Below are positions 1 through 8,128 of a DNA stretch of 64,000 nt, piece by piece. The position numbers and the translations under genes were made by a program. The DNA lies in assembly GCA_965227255.1 (NCBI GenBank), contig CBDDFS010000003.1, forward strand, positions 228,155 to 292,154. The letters are read 5' to 3'. The notes below the pieces were generated by a model. That model saw only the letters and a program-made list of their open reading frames with translations. It did not search any database and was not told the DNA's origin. Within the stretch, counting starts at the first letter, position 1, and each line of letters opens with the position of its first letter. This DNA is from CBDDFS01 sp965227255. GTDB taxonomy: Bacteria; Bacteroidota; Bacteroidia; Flavobacteriales_E; Vicingaceae.

Positions 1-131
1 TCGACAAGAATATATTGAAAATGGAAGACATCCTGGCGCCACTGGATGTGAAGGAACTTGACATTCCTGAGCCCATGTTGAAGCAGGCAAAGAATATTAA
101 CACCAAAAAAGATTTGGAAAAGTACAGATGA
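1..131 (+). CDS. mobA: MobA-like molybdenum cofactor guanylyltransferase, C-terminal fragment
   Basis: Only the last 42 codons are in the window (in frame from base 3, stop TGA at 129-131). The tail carries NINTKKDLEKY, which resembles the conserved 'NINTPEDL' end of MobA proteins. MobA attaches GMP to molybdopterin to make the guanine dinucleotide cofactor. The stop overlaps the moaD start (ATGA), so it is part of the same operon as the moa genes that follow. The body of the protein is outside the window, so the call rests on the terminal motif and the context. Confidence 0.7.
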   Translation, partial: DKNILKMEDILAPLDVKELDIPEPMLKQAKNINTKKDLEKYR

Positions 132-364
132 CCATTAATATTAAATACTTCGGTGAACTGGCCGAGATCACAGGGAAGAGTGAAGAGTCTATTGAAGTAA
201 ATGATAACATCGATTCGAAATTGTTAATTGAAAACATCGAAAAACGATTCGATTTTTCAAAAGTTGATTATAAATTAGCAATCAATAAACAAATAAGTCA
301 TAATCCTATAGCCATAAAAAGTGGAGATGAAATTGCTCTGCTACCCCCATTTGCAGGAGGTTAA
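128..364 (+). CDS. moaD: MoaD, molybdopterin synthase small subunit
   Basis: This 78-residue protein has a ubiquitin-like fold and ends in PPFAGG. The terminal Gly-Gly is the group that is adenylated by MoeB and then thiocarboxylated to deliver sulfur to MoaE. The length fits the family (about 80 aa). Its ATG overlaps the mobA stop and its stop overlaps the moeB start, which indicates translational coupling and matched production with the activating enzyme and MoaE downstream. Confidence 0.93.
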   Translation: MTINIKYFGELAEITGKSEESIEVNDNIDSKLLIENIEKRFDFSKVDYKLAINKQISHNPIAIKSGDEIALLPPFAGG

Positions 365-1449
365 TGAATAAGTCCCGATACACTCGACAGGTAAAGCTAC
401 CTGAAATTGGACCTGAAGGACAGGCCATTCTTGAAAACGCATCCGTTTGTATTATTGGAGCCGGTGGACTTGGGATTCCAGCCGCTTTGTATCTCGCGGG
501 AGCTGGTATCGGTCGACTGGACATAATAGACAACGACCGAATTGACCTCAGTAATCTGCACCGACAGGTTATATACACTGAAGAGAATATTGGAGAGAAA
601 AAAGCATTTGTCCTGGCCAATCATCTGCGAAAACTGAATTCACAATGCGAGGCATTTCCGGTGAATGAAAGATTAGGAGAAAGCAACGCATTAGACCTTT
701 TGGCGGAATTTGATCTTGTCATTGATTGCTCTGATAATATCGACACTCGATTTGTTATCAATGATGCTTGCATAATTCTCAATAAACCATTTGTGTCGGC
801 TTCTATTTTCAAACACGAAGGACAACTGGGCGTGTTCAATTTTAACGGAGGTCCCAGCTATCGATGCCTATATGAAAGACCTTCGAAAACGACCGAATTT
901 CAATCCTGTGAAGAGACCGGAGTGCTTGGGACTTTGACCGGAATGCTCGGGGCAATGCAAGCTCAAGAAGCAATTAAATGCCTTTTAAATCGTCCAGAAA
1001 CTCTAAGTGGTAAAGTATTAGTAACCAGTATTATGGATTATTCTACCTCAATCATTAATATAGAGAGGAATGAATTGAAAATTGCGGAAGTAAAAAACAA
1101 AGGACTTTCATTCGATCATAAAGTTGAAAGTGATGAAATCGACATAGATCACGAGAAAATGAGTCGGTTGATTTCAGAAGGAAATACTATTCTGTTAGAC
1201 GTGCGTGAAACCTTTGAACTTCCGAAAATAAGCTTCGAAAAATTGATTGAGATGCCCCAAAGTGGAGGCCTGGATGAATCACGACTGGACAAGGAAAACA
1301 TCGTTGTCTGCGTTTGTAAAAGTGGAATCCGCTCTCAGTTTGCGGCCATTGAATTGAGAACTAGAGGTTATAGAGCCTATAACCTGGTTAATGGACTGAG
1401 TGAATTGGACAAATCAAGACTCATCAATCTTAATTACCAACTCTCTTAA
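364..1449 (+). CDS. moeB: MoeB-type MoaD-activating enzyme fused to a rhodanese domain
   Basis: Residues 1 to about 240 form a ThiF/MoeB adenylation domain with the nucleotide loop GAGGLGIP, the conserved RQV segment and SCEETGVLG around the catalytic cysteine. Residues about 265-355 form a rhodanese domain (LLDVRETFE; candidate active cysteine in VCKSGIRS). The enzyme adenylates the MoaD C-terminal glycine; the rhodanese domain probably supplies sulfur, as in other MoeB-rhodanese fusions. The usual zinc motif CYRC reads SYRC here and no second CxxC pair is evident, so the structural zinc site may be lost. Both ends overlap their neighbours (moaD, moaE) by one base. Confidence 0.9.
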   Translation: MNKSRYTRQVKLPEIGPEGQAILENASVCIIGAGGLGIPAALYLAGAGIGRLDIIDNDRIDLSNLHRQVIYTEENIGEKKAFVLANHLRKLNSQCEAFPVNERLGESNALDLLAEFDLVIDCSDNIDTRFVINDACIILNKPFVSASIFKHEGQLGVFNFNGGPSYRCLYERPSKTTEFQSCEETGVLGTLTGMLGAMQAQEAIKCLLNRPETLSGKVLVTSIMDYSTSIINIERNELKIAEVKNKGLSFDHKVESDEIDIDHEKMSRLISEGNTILLDVRETFELPKISFEKLIEMPQSGGLDESRLDKENIVVCVCKSGIRSQFAAIELRTRGYRAYNLVNGLSELDKSRLINLNYQLS

Positions 1450-1880
1450 TGAAGAATATTTTCCGTCAAGGTGCCATCAGTGCTGAATTCATTGGTGAAT
1501 CTATTGCCAAGCATCAATCAAAGACCAATATTGGAGCACACGAAATCTTTTTGGGTCAGGTAAGAGCTGATGACATTGATGGCAAGATCGTTAGCTCTAT
1601 TGAATACAGCGCATATGAAGATATGGCTAATGAGAAAGCCCATGAGATCAGGGAGAATGCCTTTGAGAAATATGATCTGACTTGCATGCATATTTATCAT
1701 AGTCTGGGCAATGTCAACACAGGAGAGATCTGTTTCTTTGTTTTTGCTTCTTCGGGTCACAGAAAAAACGCCAGGGAAGCTGTTGCATTCCTTGTTGACT
1801 CTATAAAAGAAGAATTACCCATATTCGGAAAGGAGATCTTCGCCGACTCAGATCATCAGTGGAAAGTGAATACACCGTAA
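1449..1880 (+). CDS. moaE: MoaE, molybdopterin synthase large subunit
   Basis: This 143-residue protein matches MoaE in length and in its lysine-bearing active-site segment IKEELPIFGKEIF, which corresponds to the Lys119/Lys126 region of the E. coli enzyme. With thiocarboxylated MoaD it converts cyclic pyranopterin monophosphate to molybdopterin in the cytoplasm. The start overlaps the moeB stop (TAATG), and the stop overlaps the ATG of the moaC-mogA fusion. Confidence 0.92.
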   Translation: MKNIFRQGAISAEFIGESIAKHQSKTNIGAHEIFLGQVRADDIDGKIVSSIEYSAYEDMANEKAHEIRENAFEKYDLTCMHIYHSLGNVNTGEICFFVFASSGHRKNAREAVAFLVDSIKEELPIFGKEIFADSDHQWKVNTP

Positions 1881-2788
1881 TGATCGATATATCACATAAA
1901 GGAAATACATTCCGGGAGGCTGTGGCTAGCGCTATCCTGAAGGTCAGCAAACAGGAGACCATCGATGCAATTAACAATAATCAGGTTCCCAAAGGAGATG
2001 TTTTTGAAATGTCGAAAGCAGCCGGTTTACTTGGTGTAAAGAATACACCACTCATTCTCCCCGATTGCCACCCATTGCCAATAGAAAAAGCTCAGATCAG
2101 TTATAGGATTGAAGGACTGGAGATTCATATTGAAATGTCTGTTGCTACAATATATAAGACCGGTGTGGAAGTAGAAGCAATGCACGGAGCATCCGTTGTT
2201 GCATTGAACATGTACGATATGCTCAAACCTATTGACAAAGGCATTGAAATTAAAGACATAAAACTCTTGAGAAAAAAGGGTGGTAAATCAGATTACAAAG
2301 ACAATTTTAAAAACCCTATTAAATCTGCAGTAATTGTATGCTCAGATACCATTACGGCCGGACAAAAAGAAGATAAGGCAGGCAAGGTGATCATAGAAAA
2401 ACTGGAATCATTTGGCGTCATAAATCAGCATTATGACATTATTCCGGATGAACCCGAGCAAATAATCTCCAAGCTTCAGGAATACTCCGCTGGAGATATA
2501 GATCTCATCATATACACAGGAGGCACCGGTTTATCGGTTCGCGACGTAACACCTGAAAGCATCAAACCCCTTCTCGATCGGGATATACCGGGAATAGAAG
2601 AAGTAATCCGCAAATATGGTCAGGATCGCATGCCATATGCCATGTTATCAAGAAGTGTAGCTGGTATCAAGAATAAGAGCCTTGTCCTTGCCTTGCCCGG
2701 CTCAACGGGAGGTGCCAGGGAATCCATGGAAGCCATTTTCCCTCATGTTCTGCATATCTTTAAGATTATTGGAGGAGGACAGCACTGA
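1880..2788 (+). CDS. moaCB: MoaC-MogA/MoaB fusion (cPMP synthase plus molybdopterin adenylyltransferase)
   Basis: Residues 1 to about 145 are MoaC, with KNTPLILPDCHPL and the TGVEVEAMHGAS motif, which completes formation of cyclic pyranopterin monophosphate. After a Lys-rich linker the C-terminal half is a MogA/MoaB domain with TGGTGLSVRDVTPE and LPGSTGGARES, which adenylates molybdopterin before metal insertion. An earlier in-frame GTG at 1859 exists, but the ATG at 1880 overlaps the moaE stop as TAATG and gives the normal MoaC start MIDISHKG, so it is preferred. The fusion joins an early and a late step of the pathway. The gene ends the operon. Confidence 0.9.
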   Translation: MIDISHKGNTFREAVASAILKVSKQETIDAINNNQVPKGDVFEMSKAAGLLGVKNTPLILPDCHPLPIEKAQISYRIEGLEIHIEMSVATIYKTGVEVEAMHGASVVALNMYDMLKPIDKGIEIKDIKLLRKKGGKSDYKDNFKNPIKSAVIVCSDTITAGQKEDKAGKVIIEKLESFGVINQHYDIIPDEPEQIISKLQEYSAGDIDLIIYTGGTGLSVRDVTPESIKPLLDRDIPGIEEVIRKYGQDRMPYAMLSRSVAGIKNKSLVLALPGSTGGARESMEAIFPHVLHIFKIIGGGQH

Positions 2789-2900
2789 GATCTATGAGTT
2801 ATGATCTATGATCTATGACTTTTGACTCCTGCCCGACGGCGCACTGGCCTGAGCTCCGGTAGGCGGGTTTTTCCTCTGACCTCTGACTTTTAAAGACCTC
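2789..2900. repeat. Low-complexity spacer with TGAC-type direct repeats and an imperfect GC-rich hairpin
   Basis: The A/T-rich repeats ATGATCTATG and CTTTTGACTC at 2801-2830 and CCTCTGACCTCTGAC at 2872-2887 flank a GC-rich stretch at 2830-2866. In that stretch CTGCCCG at the left can pair imperfectly with CGGTAGGCGGG at the right, and a T-run follows. It could terminate the moco operon, or be a degenerate copy of the dispersed GC-rich hairpins common in Bacteroidota intergenic DNA. There is no coding potential. Confidence 0.4.
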
Positions 2901-2927
2901 ATTTCACCATTTTATTATCTTTAATCC

Positions 2928-3302
2928 ATGTTCATCGTTGTTCTTGCTGTAGCCATTTTCATTATCACCGTTGCCTTGTCAACCATCATTTTACCGGCAA
3001 CACTAAGAAAGAGTCTCAATAACTTTCTTAACAAGAACTGGATCTGGCCAGTATCTGCCATAAGGTTAATGCTGGGTGCAGCATTTCTGCTCGCCGCAGA
3101 TGAATGTTCTGAGCCGATGGTCATCAATATAATGGGAGGCATTTTGATCTTTGCCGGCATCAGCGTGCCAATCTTAGGTAGAACCAGAGTTCATAAAATG
3201 GCGCATTGGTGGATGAATCAGAAAGACTGGATGATCCGTATCTGGGGATTCTTTGCCATGTTATTTGGTATTTTCATTGCTATTTCAGGTCTGCCGGGCT
3301 GA
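2928..3302 (+). CDS. Small multi-pass membrane protein of unknown function
   Basis: The 124-residue product has about four hydrophobic helices: residues 2-24, about 40-58, about 64-82 and about 103-121. The loops between them contain WWMNQKDW and KSLNNFLNKNW. No catalytic motif or known family is recognised. The ATG at 2928 puts a membrane segment at the very N-terminus. The gene stands alone downstream of the molybdenum-cofactor operon and converges on the gene at 3303 with no spacer, so a shared terminator region is possible. Confidence 0.65.
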   Translation: MFIVVLAVAIFIITVALSTIILPATLRKSLNNFLNKNWIWPVSAIRLMLGAAFLLAADECSEPMVINIMGGILIFAGISVPILGRTRVHKMAHWWMNQKDWMIRIWGFFAMLFGIFIAISGLPG

Positions 3303-3845
3303 TCAGAATTTTTTACCTATTGCCAAACCGAAGGTGATCGTGTGATAAATGTCTGAAATCTGATCATAGGTCACTTCAGGTGAGATGTCCCAATTGTTCT
3401 GAATTGGAATTCCGTATTCGAATCCAATTTTGAATATGGTGAAGTTGTGTATAGAAGCAATTTCATAACCTGGACCAAATAAAAAATACAGATGTTTTAT
3501 AGGTGTTTTTACCGCGGCAATAATGGTTCCAACATAGATAAATGATCGGTTAATCTCCTCCCCTTCAGAAGTTGTTATAATATAATTCTGTAATTCTATT
3601 TCATTCATTACGCCTAAGGCCAACCAGGAAGTAATTCTGTGTTCGTATTCTATACCGTATGTCGGTACAAATATTATGTCTGTGGAATTTCCTCCCTCTA
3701 GCATGGTTGGTGCCAGACTTGTACCGGTAAAGAATGCAATTCTGTTTTTATGATCATGACTGTCTGATTCATGATTCTGGGCAAATACCATATTCGCTGA
3801 AATTATAGTCAACAGAATTATTGAGCCGTGAATCAAGCGTGGCAT
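3303..3845 (-). CDS. Predicted secreted or outer-membrane protein, unknown
   Basis: The 180-residue protein starts with a signal peptide (hydrophobic to about residue 20, ending in VFAQ). The rest is rich in alternating aromatic and hydrophobic residues, with a typical barrel end (TFGLAIGKKF, C-terminal Phe). A short His/Asp stretch (HESDSHDH) follows the signal peptide. It resembles small Bacteroidota outer-membrane beta-barrels, but no named family is recognised. Confidence 0.6.
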   Translation of the reverse strand: MPRLIHGSIILLTIISANMVFAQNHESDSHDHKNRIAFFTGTSLAPTMLEGGNSTDIIFVPTYGIEYEHRITSWLALGVMNEIELQNYIITTSEGEEINRSFIYVGTIIAAVKTPIKHLYFLFGPGYEIASIHNFTIFKIGFEYGIPIQNNWDISPEVTYDQISDIYHTITFGLAIGKKF

Positions 3846-3970
3846 TTATCTGAAAATAATTTACACTTGGTCTAAAAGTACGATGTCTAAATTCTTCCTT
3901 ATTGAACATTTGTCACACAACTGGGCCAAAACAAATTTTATAATTCAGCAAGATTTATACGTCCCGGAGT

Positions 3971-4879
3971 CTAGTACATCAGCGGCTGATTCAGTCCAAT
4001 CTGGAAATAAAGCCGTGAAGGTCTTACCTTTTCTTTTTCCCTGAATAAGTAAGCATTTCCTTCTTTATTGATCATCGGGTAATGGGGATTTTTTGATTTC
4101 ACAAATCGTCCCGAGAATCCATCATGGATGAATTTATTTTGAAATGCATGCCTGATTCTTTCCGCATCAACACCTATCTCCCCTCTTCCTACTTGTTTAT
4201 ATTCAAGGAGAGCATCAACACGAAATGCCAGAATTCCATGGCTGTGGTTCCCGTATTTAGCTTTGGAAACGTCACGGTATCCGTGCTTACCGGGATATTG
4301 AGGGTCATCGATTTTTGGAGCATCAACTGATTTTCCTGTCCACAATGTATTTTGAATTCCAAAGAGCACACTATCTACCTGATATGCCAGATAGAAGCCT
4401 CCCGTTCTAAATTTATCATCTATCTGATTTAAACCAAAGGCATCATTATTCAAAGAAAACAGAAAGGAATCAAAAGCTCCATACAATGAACCTGTTGTTT
4501 GAGATGTCTGATTTTCAGAAACATACCAATAGAATGAGTAACCAATAGAATTGAGAAATGGAGACATATTTGAGGTCTCATTTAACAAATACTTCTGATT
4601 ATCTGTGCTTATCCATTGTCCTTGAATTCCAAAATGGAATTGCATCTCAGCATGTGAGCCGGGAGGCCCGAGATTTTTGACATTAAAATGAGCATAGATT
4701 CCATTTGAAACCTGAACATGATTCTTGTAATAGTAGATCTGATACATGAGACCAAAGCGCTGAATATGTGTCCCAAACTGAATGTTCACACCCAGCTTAC
4801 CACCAAATTCCTCCTGCCCATTTAGCCGCGAACAAAATAAGGTCGAGATGGTTAGTATGACAACTCTGAAAATCTTCAT
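3971..4879 (-). CDS. Secreted protein, possibly of the type-23 polymorphic-toxin-domain family
   Basis: The 302-residue product has a signal peptide (to about residue 21). The N-terminal half looks like an outer-membrane barrel-type sheet. The C-terminal part contains YRDVSKAKYGNHSHGILAF and then RIRHAFQNKFIHD followed by NPHYPMINKEG. This pattern recalls Bacteroidota proteins annotated as 'polymorphic toxin type 23 domain-containing', which are usually single secreted proteins without an immunity gene. No immunity-type gene is evident next to it. The family assignment is from memory of the motif and is tentative; the secretion signal is clear. Confidence 0.5.
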   Translation of the reverse strand: MKIFRVVILTISTLFCSRLNGQEEFGGKLGVNIQFGTHIQRFGLMYQIYYYKNHVQVSNGIYAHFNVKNLGPPGSHAEMQFHFGIQGQWISTDNQKYLLNETSNMSPFLNSIGYSFYWYVSENQTSQTTGSLYGAFDSFLFSLNNDAFGLNQIDDKFRTGGFYLAYQVDSVLFGIQNTLWTGKSVDAPKIDDPQYPGKHGYRDVSKAKYGNHSHGILAFRVDALLEYKQVGRGEIGVDAERIRHAFQNKFIHDGFSGRFVKSKNPHYPMINKEGNAYLFREKEKVRPSRLYFQIGLNQPLMY

Positions 4880-4957
4880 TTAATCCTCAAATATGAGCAT
4901 TCACGCAGGAATTTCAAGCCTTTGAATAATTTAACAAATACCTCCTGCTGTAATCAC

Positions 4958-4965
4958 TAAATTTG
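4958..4965 (+). promoter_or_regulatory. Candidate -7 element TAAATTTG upstream of the TonB-receptor-like gene
   Basis: It matches the Bacteroidota TAnnTTTG -7 consensus. It lies only 5 bp before the GTG start, so a transcript from it would be nearly leaderless. No TTG is seen at the -33 spacing, so this may be coincidental. Confidence 0.3.
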
Positions 4966-4969
4966 TGCT

Positions 4970-7384
4970 GTGAAAAAGCTAGCCATCTTCACGCTGCTCA
5001 TTTTAAGCGTTTTATTTTCATTTTCTCAAAGGGGCAATAATAAGTCCCAAAAGAAAGGAGACGGAATAATATACGGCAATGTGATCTCAGAAACAGGTGA
5101 GCTTCCATTTGCGAGCGTCTCTTTATACAGGGTCAAGGACTCATCACTCGTAAATGGTGTCATTGCAGATGACAACGGGAAATTCGAATTCAATGAAATC
5201 AAATACGGCAGATATTACCTGAGTATAACCTTTGTTGGATTTGAACCACTGACTGTTAAAGACATTCAGATCAACTCCAGTCATCACATTGTCAAATTGC
5301 AAAACCTCAATTTGACCCAGGATATAAAAGCACTCAATGAGGTTGAAGTCACTTCCAGCGCACCAGCACTTGATTATCAGATAGATAAGAAAGTTGTGAA
5401 CGTTGACAAACAAATTACAGCCACTTCAGGAAGTGCAGTTGATGTGTTGGCAAATGTTCCTTCTGTGCAAGTGGATGTTACAGGCGAAGTTACTCTTAGG
5501 GGATCTTCAGGATTCATGGTTTTTATTGATGGCAAACCAAGTGTTCTATCCGGCAGTGAAGCATTGAACCAGATCCCGGCAAGTACAATTGACAAAATTG
5601 AATTGATAACAAATCCGTCAGCAAAGTATGATCCTGATGGCACTTCAGGTATTATCAACATTGTTACGAAAAAGAATATGCTAGAAGGTTTTAGTGGTGT
5701 AGTGAATGGCAATATCGGAATCGATGATAAATACGGTGGCGACTTCCTTTTTTACTACAGAAAAAAGAAATTCAACTACTTCGTTGGCGCGGATTACAAT
5801 CACCGATACTTCCCGGGCATAGAAAGCAGCAAAAGATTGACCACAGCAAATGATACGGTCTATGCTGTAGTAGCTGATGGAGACAATCAAAGAACAAGCA
5901 CCAGATATAGTTTTAAGGGTGGCATAGAATCTCAGTTCACCGTGAGAGACTATATCAGTTTCAATGCCAGTATAGGGAAAAGAGCCTACGACTGGTCTTC
6001 GGAGCTTGATTATCGGGAAACAACTACACCTTTTACTTCAGTTAATCAGTATACAAGTGTAAATACTCATGTACGAGGTGGACCTTTTTACAGTCTTAAT
6101 TCGGATTACGAGCATAAATTCAGAAAGGAGAATCACAAATTGAGTGCACAGATCGTTTACAACTATCGCCTCAATAATGAAACCAATGACAACGAACTCA
6201 TTTTACCCGGTGGCGAAGTCCAAAGCGGACAAAAATCAACTGAAAATGGGCCTTCCAATGAATTCAGAGTAAGGCTGGACTATGAATTGCCCCTGGCCGA
6301 CAAAATGAAGATGGAAGCAGGAAGCCAATACAGGAAAGAAATTTCGAATGACACGAATAAGGTTTATAACCTGAATGACGTTTCGAATGAATATGAGTTT
6401 CAGCCATTGTACAGTAACAGTGTCCGGTACGACAGAGATATTTATGCCTTGTACGGGATCTACAGAAACGAAAAACACAAACTTGGGTATCAGGTAGGAG
6501 TCAGAACGGAATACACCGGCAGATTCATCGAAAAGCTTGACGGAGATTCTTCTGTGTCTTTGTATCGATGGGACTTCTTCCCTTCTATTCACATTTCATA
6601 CAAATTGCCCAAGGATCATCAGATCATGTTGAATTACTCCAGGCGTATTAACAGACCGAGAGGCTGGTATTTCGAACCATTTATTACATGGGTGGATGCC
6701 TTTAATGTGAGACAGGGCAATCCTGAATTATTACCTGAATATGTGGACTCATACGAGCTTGGGTATTCGAAAAGAATCAAGAAAAGCATGTTCTCTATTG
6801 AATCCTACTACCGTCAGGTTCACAATAAAATTGAACGAATTCGAAGTGTTTATGAAGAGAATATTATCATGACCACATTTGACAATGTTGGTACCGACCA
6901 TTCCCTGGGTGTTGAAGGGTTGATAAGCACTGACATCTTCAAGTGGTGGAACATTGACCTAATGGGGAATCTTTATTATTTCAGGGGAGATTACAATATT
7001 CCAACTTTGAATAATGAGAGTACGAACTGGAACACCAGATTCAACAATACCTTCTACATTTCCAAGACTTTGCAATTCCAGGTCAACTCGATGTATGCAA
7101 GCGCTATGATCTCTGCACAGGGAAGAATTGAGGATAACTACATGGTAAACGCGGCCATAAAAAAGACTTTTTACAACAGGAAGCTTAGCGCCACATTACA
7201 AGGCTCTGATATATTTCAGACTTCGCGAAGACAATATACATCAGCAGGTCCTGATTTCGTAACAGAAAATTTCAGAAGAAGATTATCTCCTATTGTAATG
7301 CTGAATGTTTCATACAGGATCAATAATTACAAGATGACTGAAAGAGGTCGATCAGGAGAATTCAACGGAGGAGACGACTTCTGA
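4970..7384 (+). CDS. Outer-membrane TonB-receptor-like beta-barrel protein with carboxypeptidase-like N-domain
   Basis: The 804-residue protein begins at GTG 4970 with a signal peptide. A carboxypeptidase-regulatory-like domain (about residues 30-110, GDGIIYGNVISETGE) follows, then a plug-like domain (about 135-230, with LANVPSVQVDVTGEVTLRG and ITNPSAKYDPDGTSGIINI) and a long C-terminal barrel. This order is typical of the outer-membrane beta-barrel family related to TonB-dependent receptors in Bacteroidota. No SusD partner is adjacent, so the substrate cannot be inferred. The following gene (7448) encodes a secreted adhesin-like protein in the same direction. Confidence 0.85.
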   Translation: MKKLAIFTLLILSVLFSFSQRGNNKSQKKGDGIIYGNVISETGELPFASVSLYRVKDSSLVNGVIADDNGKFEFNEIKYGRYYLSITFVGFEPLTVKDIQINSSHHIVKLQNLNLTQDIKALNEVEVTSSAPALDYQIDKKVVNVDKQITATSGSAVDVLANVPSVQVDVTGEVTLRGSSGFMVFIDGKPSVLSGSEALNQIPASTIDKIELITNPSAKYDPDGTSGIINIVTKKNMLEGFSGVVNGNIGIDDKYGGDFLFYYRKKKFNYFVGADYNHRYFPGIESSKRLTTANDTVYAVVADGDNQRTSTRYSFKGGIESQFTVRDYISFNASIGKRAYDWSSELDYRETTTPFTSVNQYTSVNTHVRGGPFYSLNSDYEHKFRKENHKLSAQIVYNYRLNNETNDNELILPGGEVQSGQKSTENGPSNEFRVRLDYELPLADKMKMEAGSQYRKEISNDTNKVYNLNDVSNEYEFQPLYSNSVRYDRDIYALYGIYRNEKHKLGYQVGVRTEYTGRFIEKLDGDSSVSLYRWDFFPSIHISYKLPKDHQIMLNYSRRINRPRGWYFEPFITWVDAFNVRQGNPELLPEYVDSYELGYSKRIKKSMFSIESYYRQVHNKIERIRSVYEENIIMTTFDNVGTDHSLGVEGLISTDIFKWWNIDLMGNLYYFRGDYNIPTLNNESTNWNTRFNNTFYISKTLQFQVNSMYASAMISAQGRIEDNYMVNAAIKKTFYNRKLSATLQGSDIFQTSRRQYTSAGPDFVTENFRRRLSPIVMLNVSYRINNYKMTERGRSGEFNGGDDF

Positions 7385-7447
7385 ATTTGACTCAAGTATT
7401 TCTTGCTTAAGTCGCACATATTCCTTCACTTTGTAAGAAACCGCATC

Positions 7448-8128
7448 ATGAAATCAACGGCATTTACCCTAATCCTTTTTTGTTTCAGCACATTTCTGGC
7501 AGCACAAAGTGTGAAAGACTATGATCTTCGCGATTTCGAATCTGTGGATGTTGGAGGAGCTTTTTACGTTGAAATAAAGCAGGATATAAACTTCAAGGTT
7601 CAATTGGAATGTGATGAAAAGTATATGGATAAGATCGATATACACATGCATGGAAATGATCTAAAGATCAAGTCCAAATCCATGAATATTTCTTCCGGTG
7701 ATGTGATCAAAGTATTTGTTAATCTTCCAATTCTTAAAAATCTGGAATGCAGTGGTGCAAGTGACATGAAGTTGATTGGCATGGAACAGGACAAAATGAA
7801 TGTCGAAACTTCCGGTGCATCCAGTTTACGTGGAGATCTGGACGTAAAAGAAATTCAGATCGACGCTTCGGGGGCTTCATCTGTCGGATTGAGTGGAAGA
7901 GCCCAAAAGATGAGTTTATATCTTTCTGGCGCTTCAGAGTTCCTTGGCAAGGGATTTCTAATCAGCGATGAATTCCTGGCGGATTTTTCCGGAGCCAGTT
8001 CAGCTAATTGCCAGGTTGAAGGAGATATGTTTGTTAAATTGTCTGGTGCCAGCAAGCTGGAATACCATGGAAGTGGAGACATTATCAAACAGGAAACATC
8101 AGGAGCTTCCAGTATAATCAAAGACTGA
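7448..8128 (+). CDS. Secreted head-GIN / DUF2807-type protein (putative adhesin-like beta-helix)
   Basis: From the ATG at 7448 the product is 226 residues with a signal peptide ending near LAAQS. An in-frame TTG at 7403 is rejected because the signal peptide begins at 7448. The mature part contains seven copies of the turn motif SGAS at roughly 15-25 residue spacing, characteristic of the head-GIN/DUF2807 parallel beta-helix family. These proteins are common in Bacteroidota and their function is unsettled. It follows the barrel gene by 63 bp in the same orientation. Confidence 0.85.
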   Translation: MKSTAFTLILFCFSTFLAAQSVKDYDLRDFESVDVGGAFYVEIKQDINFKVQLECDEKYMDKIDIHMHGNDLKIKSKSMNISSGDVIKVFVNLPILKNLECSGASDMKLIGMEQDKMNVETSGASSLRGDLDVKEIQIDASGASSVGLSGRAQKMSLYLSGASEFLGKGFLISDEFLADFSGASSANCQVEGDMFVKLSGASKLEYHGSGDIIKQETSGASSIIKD

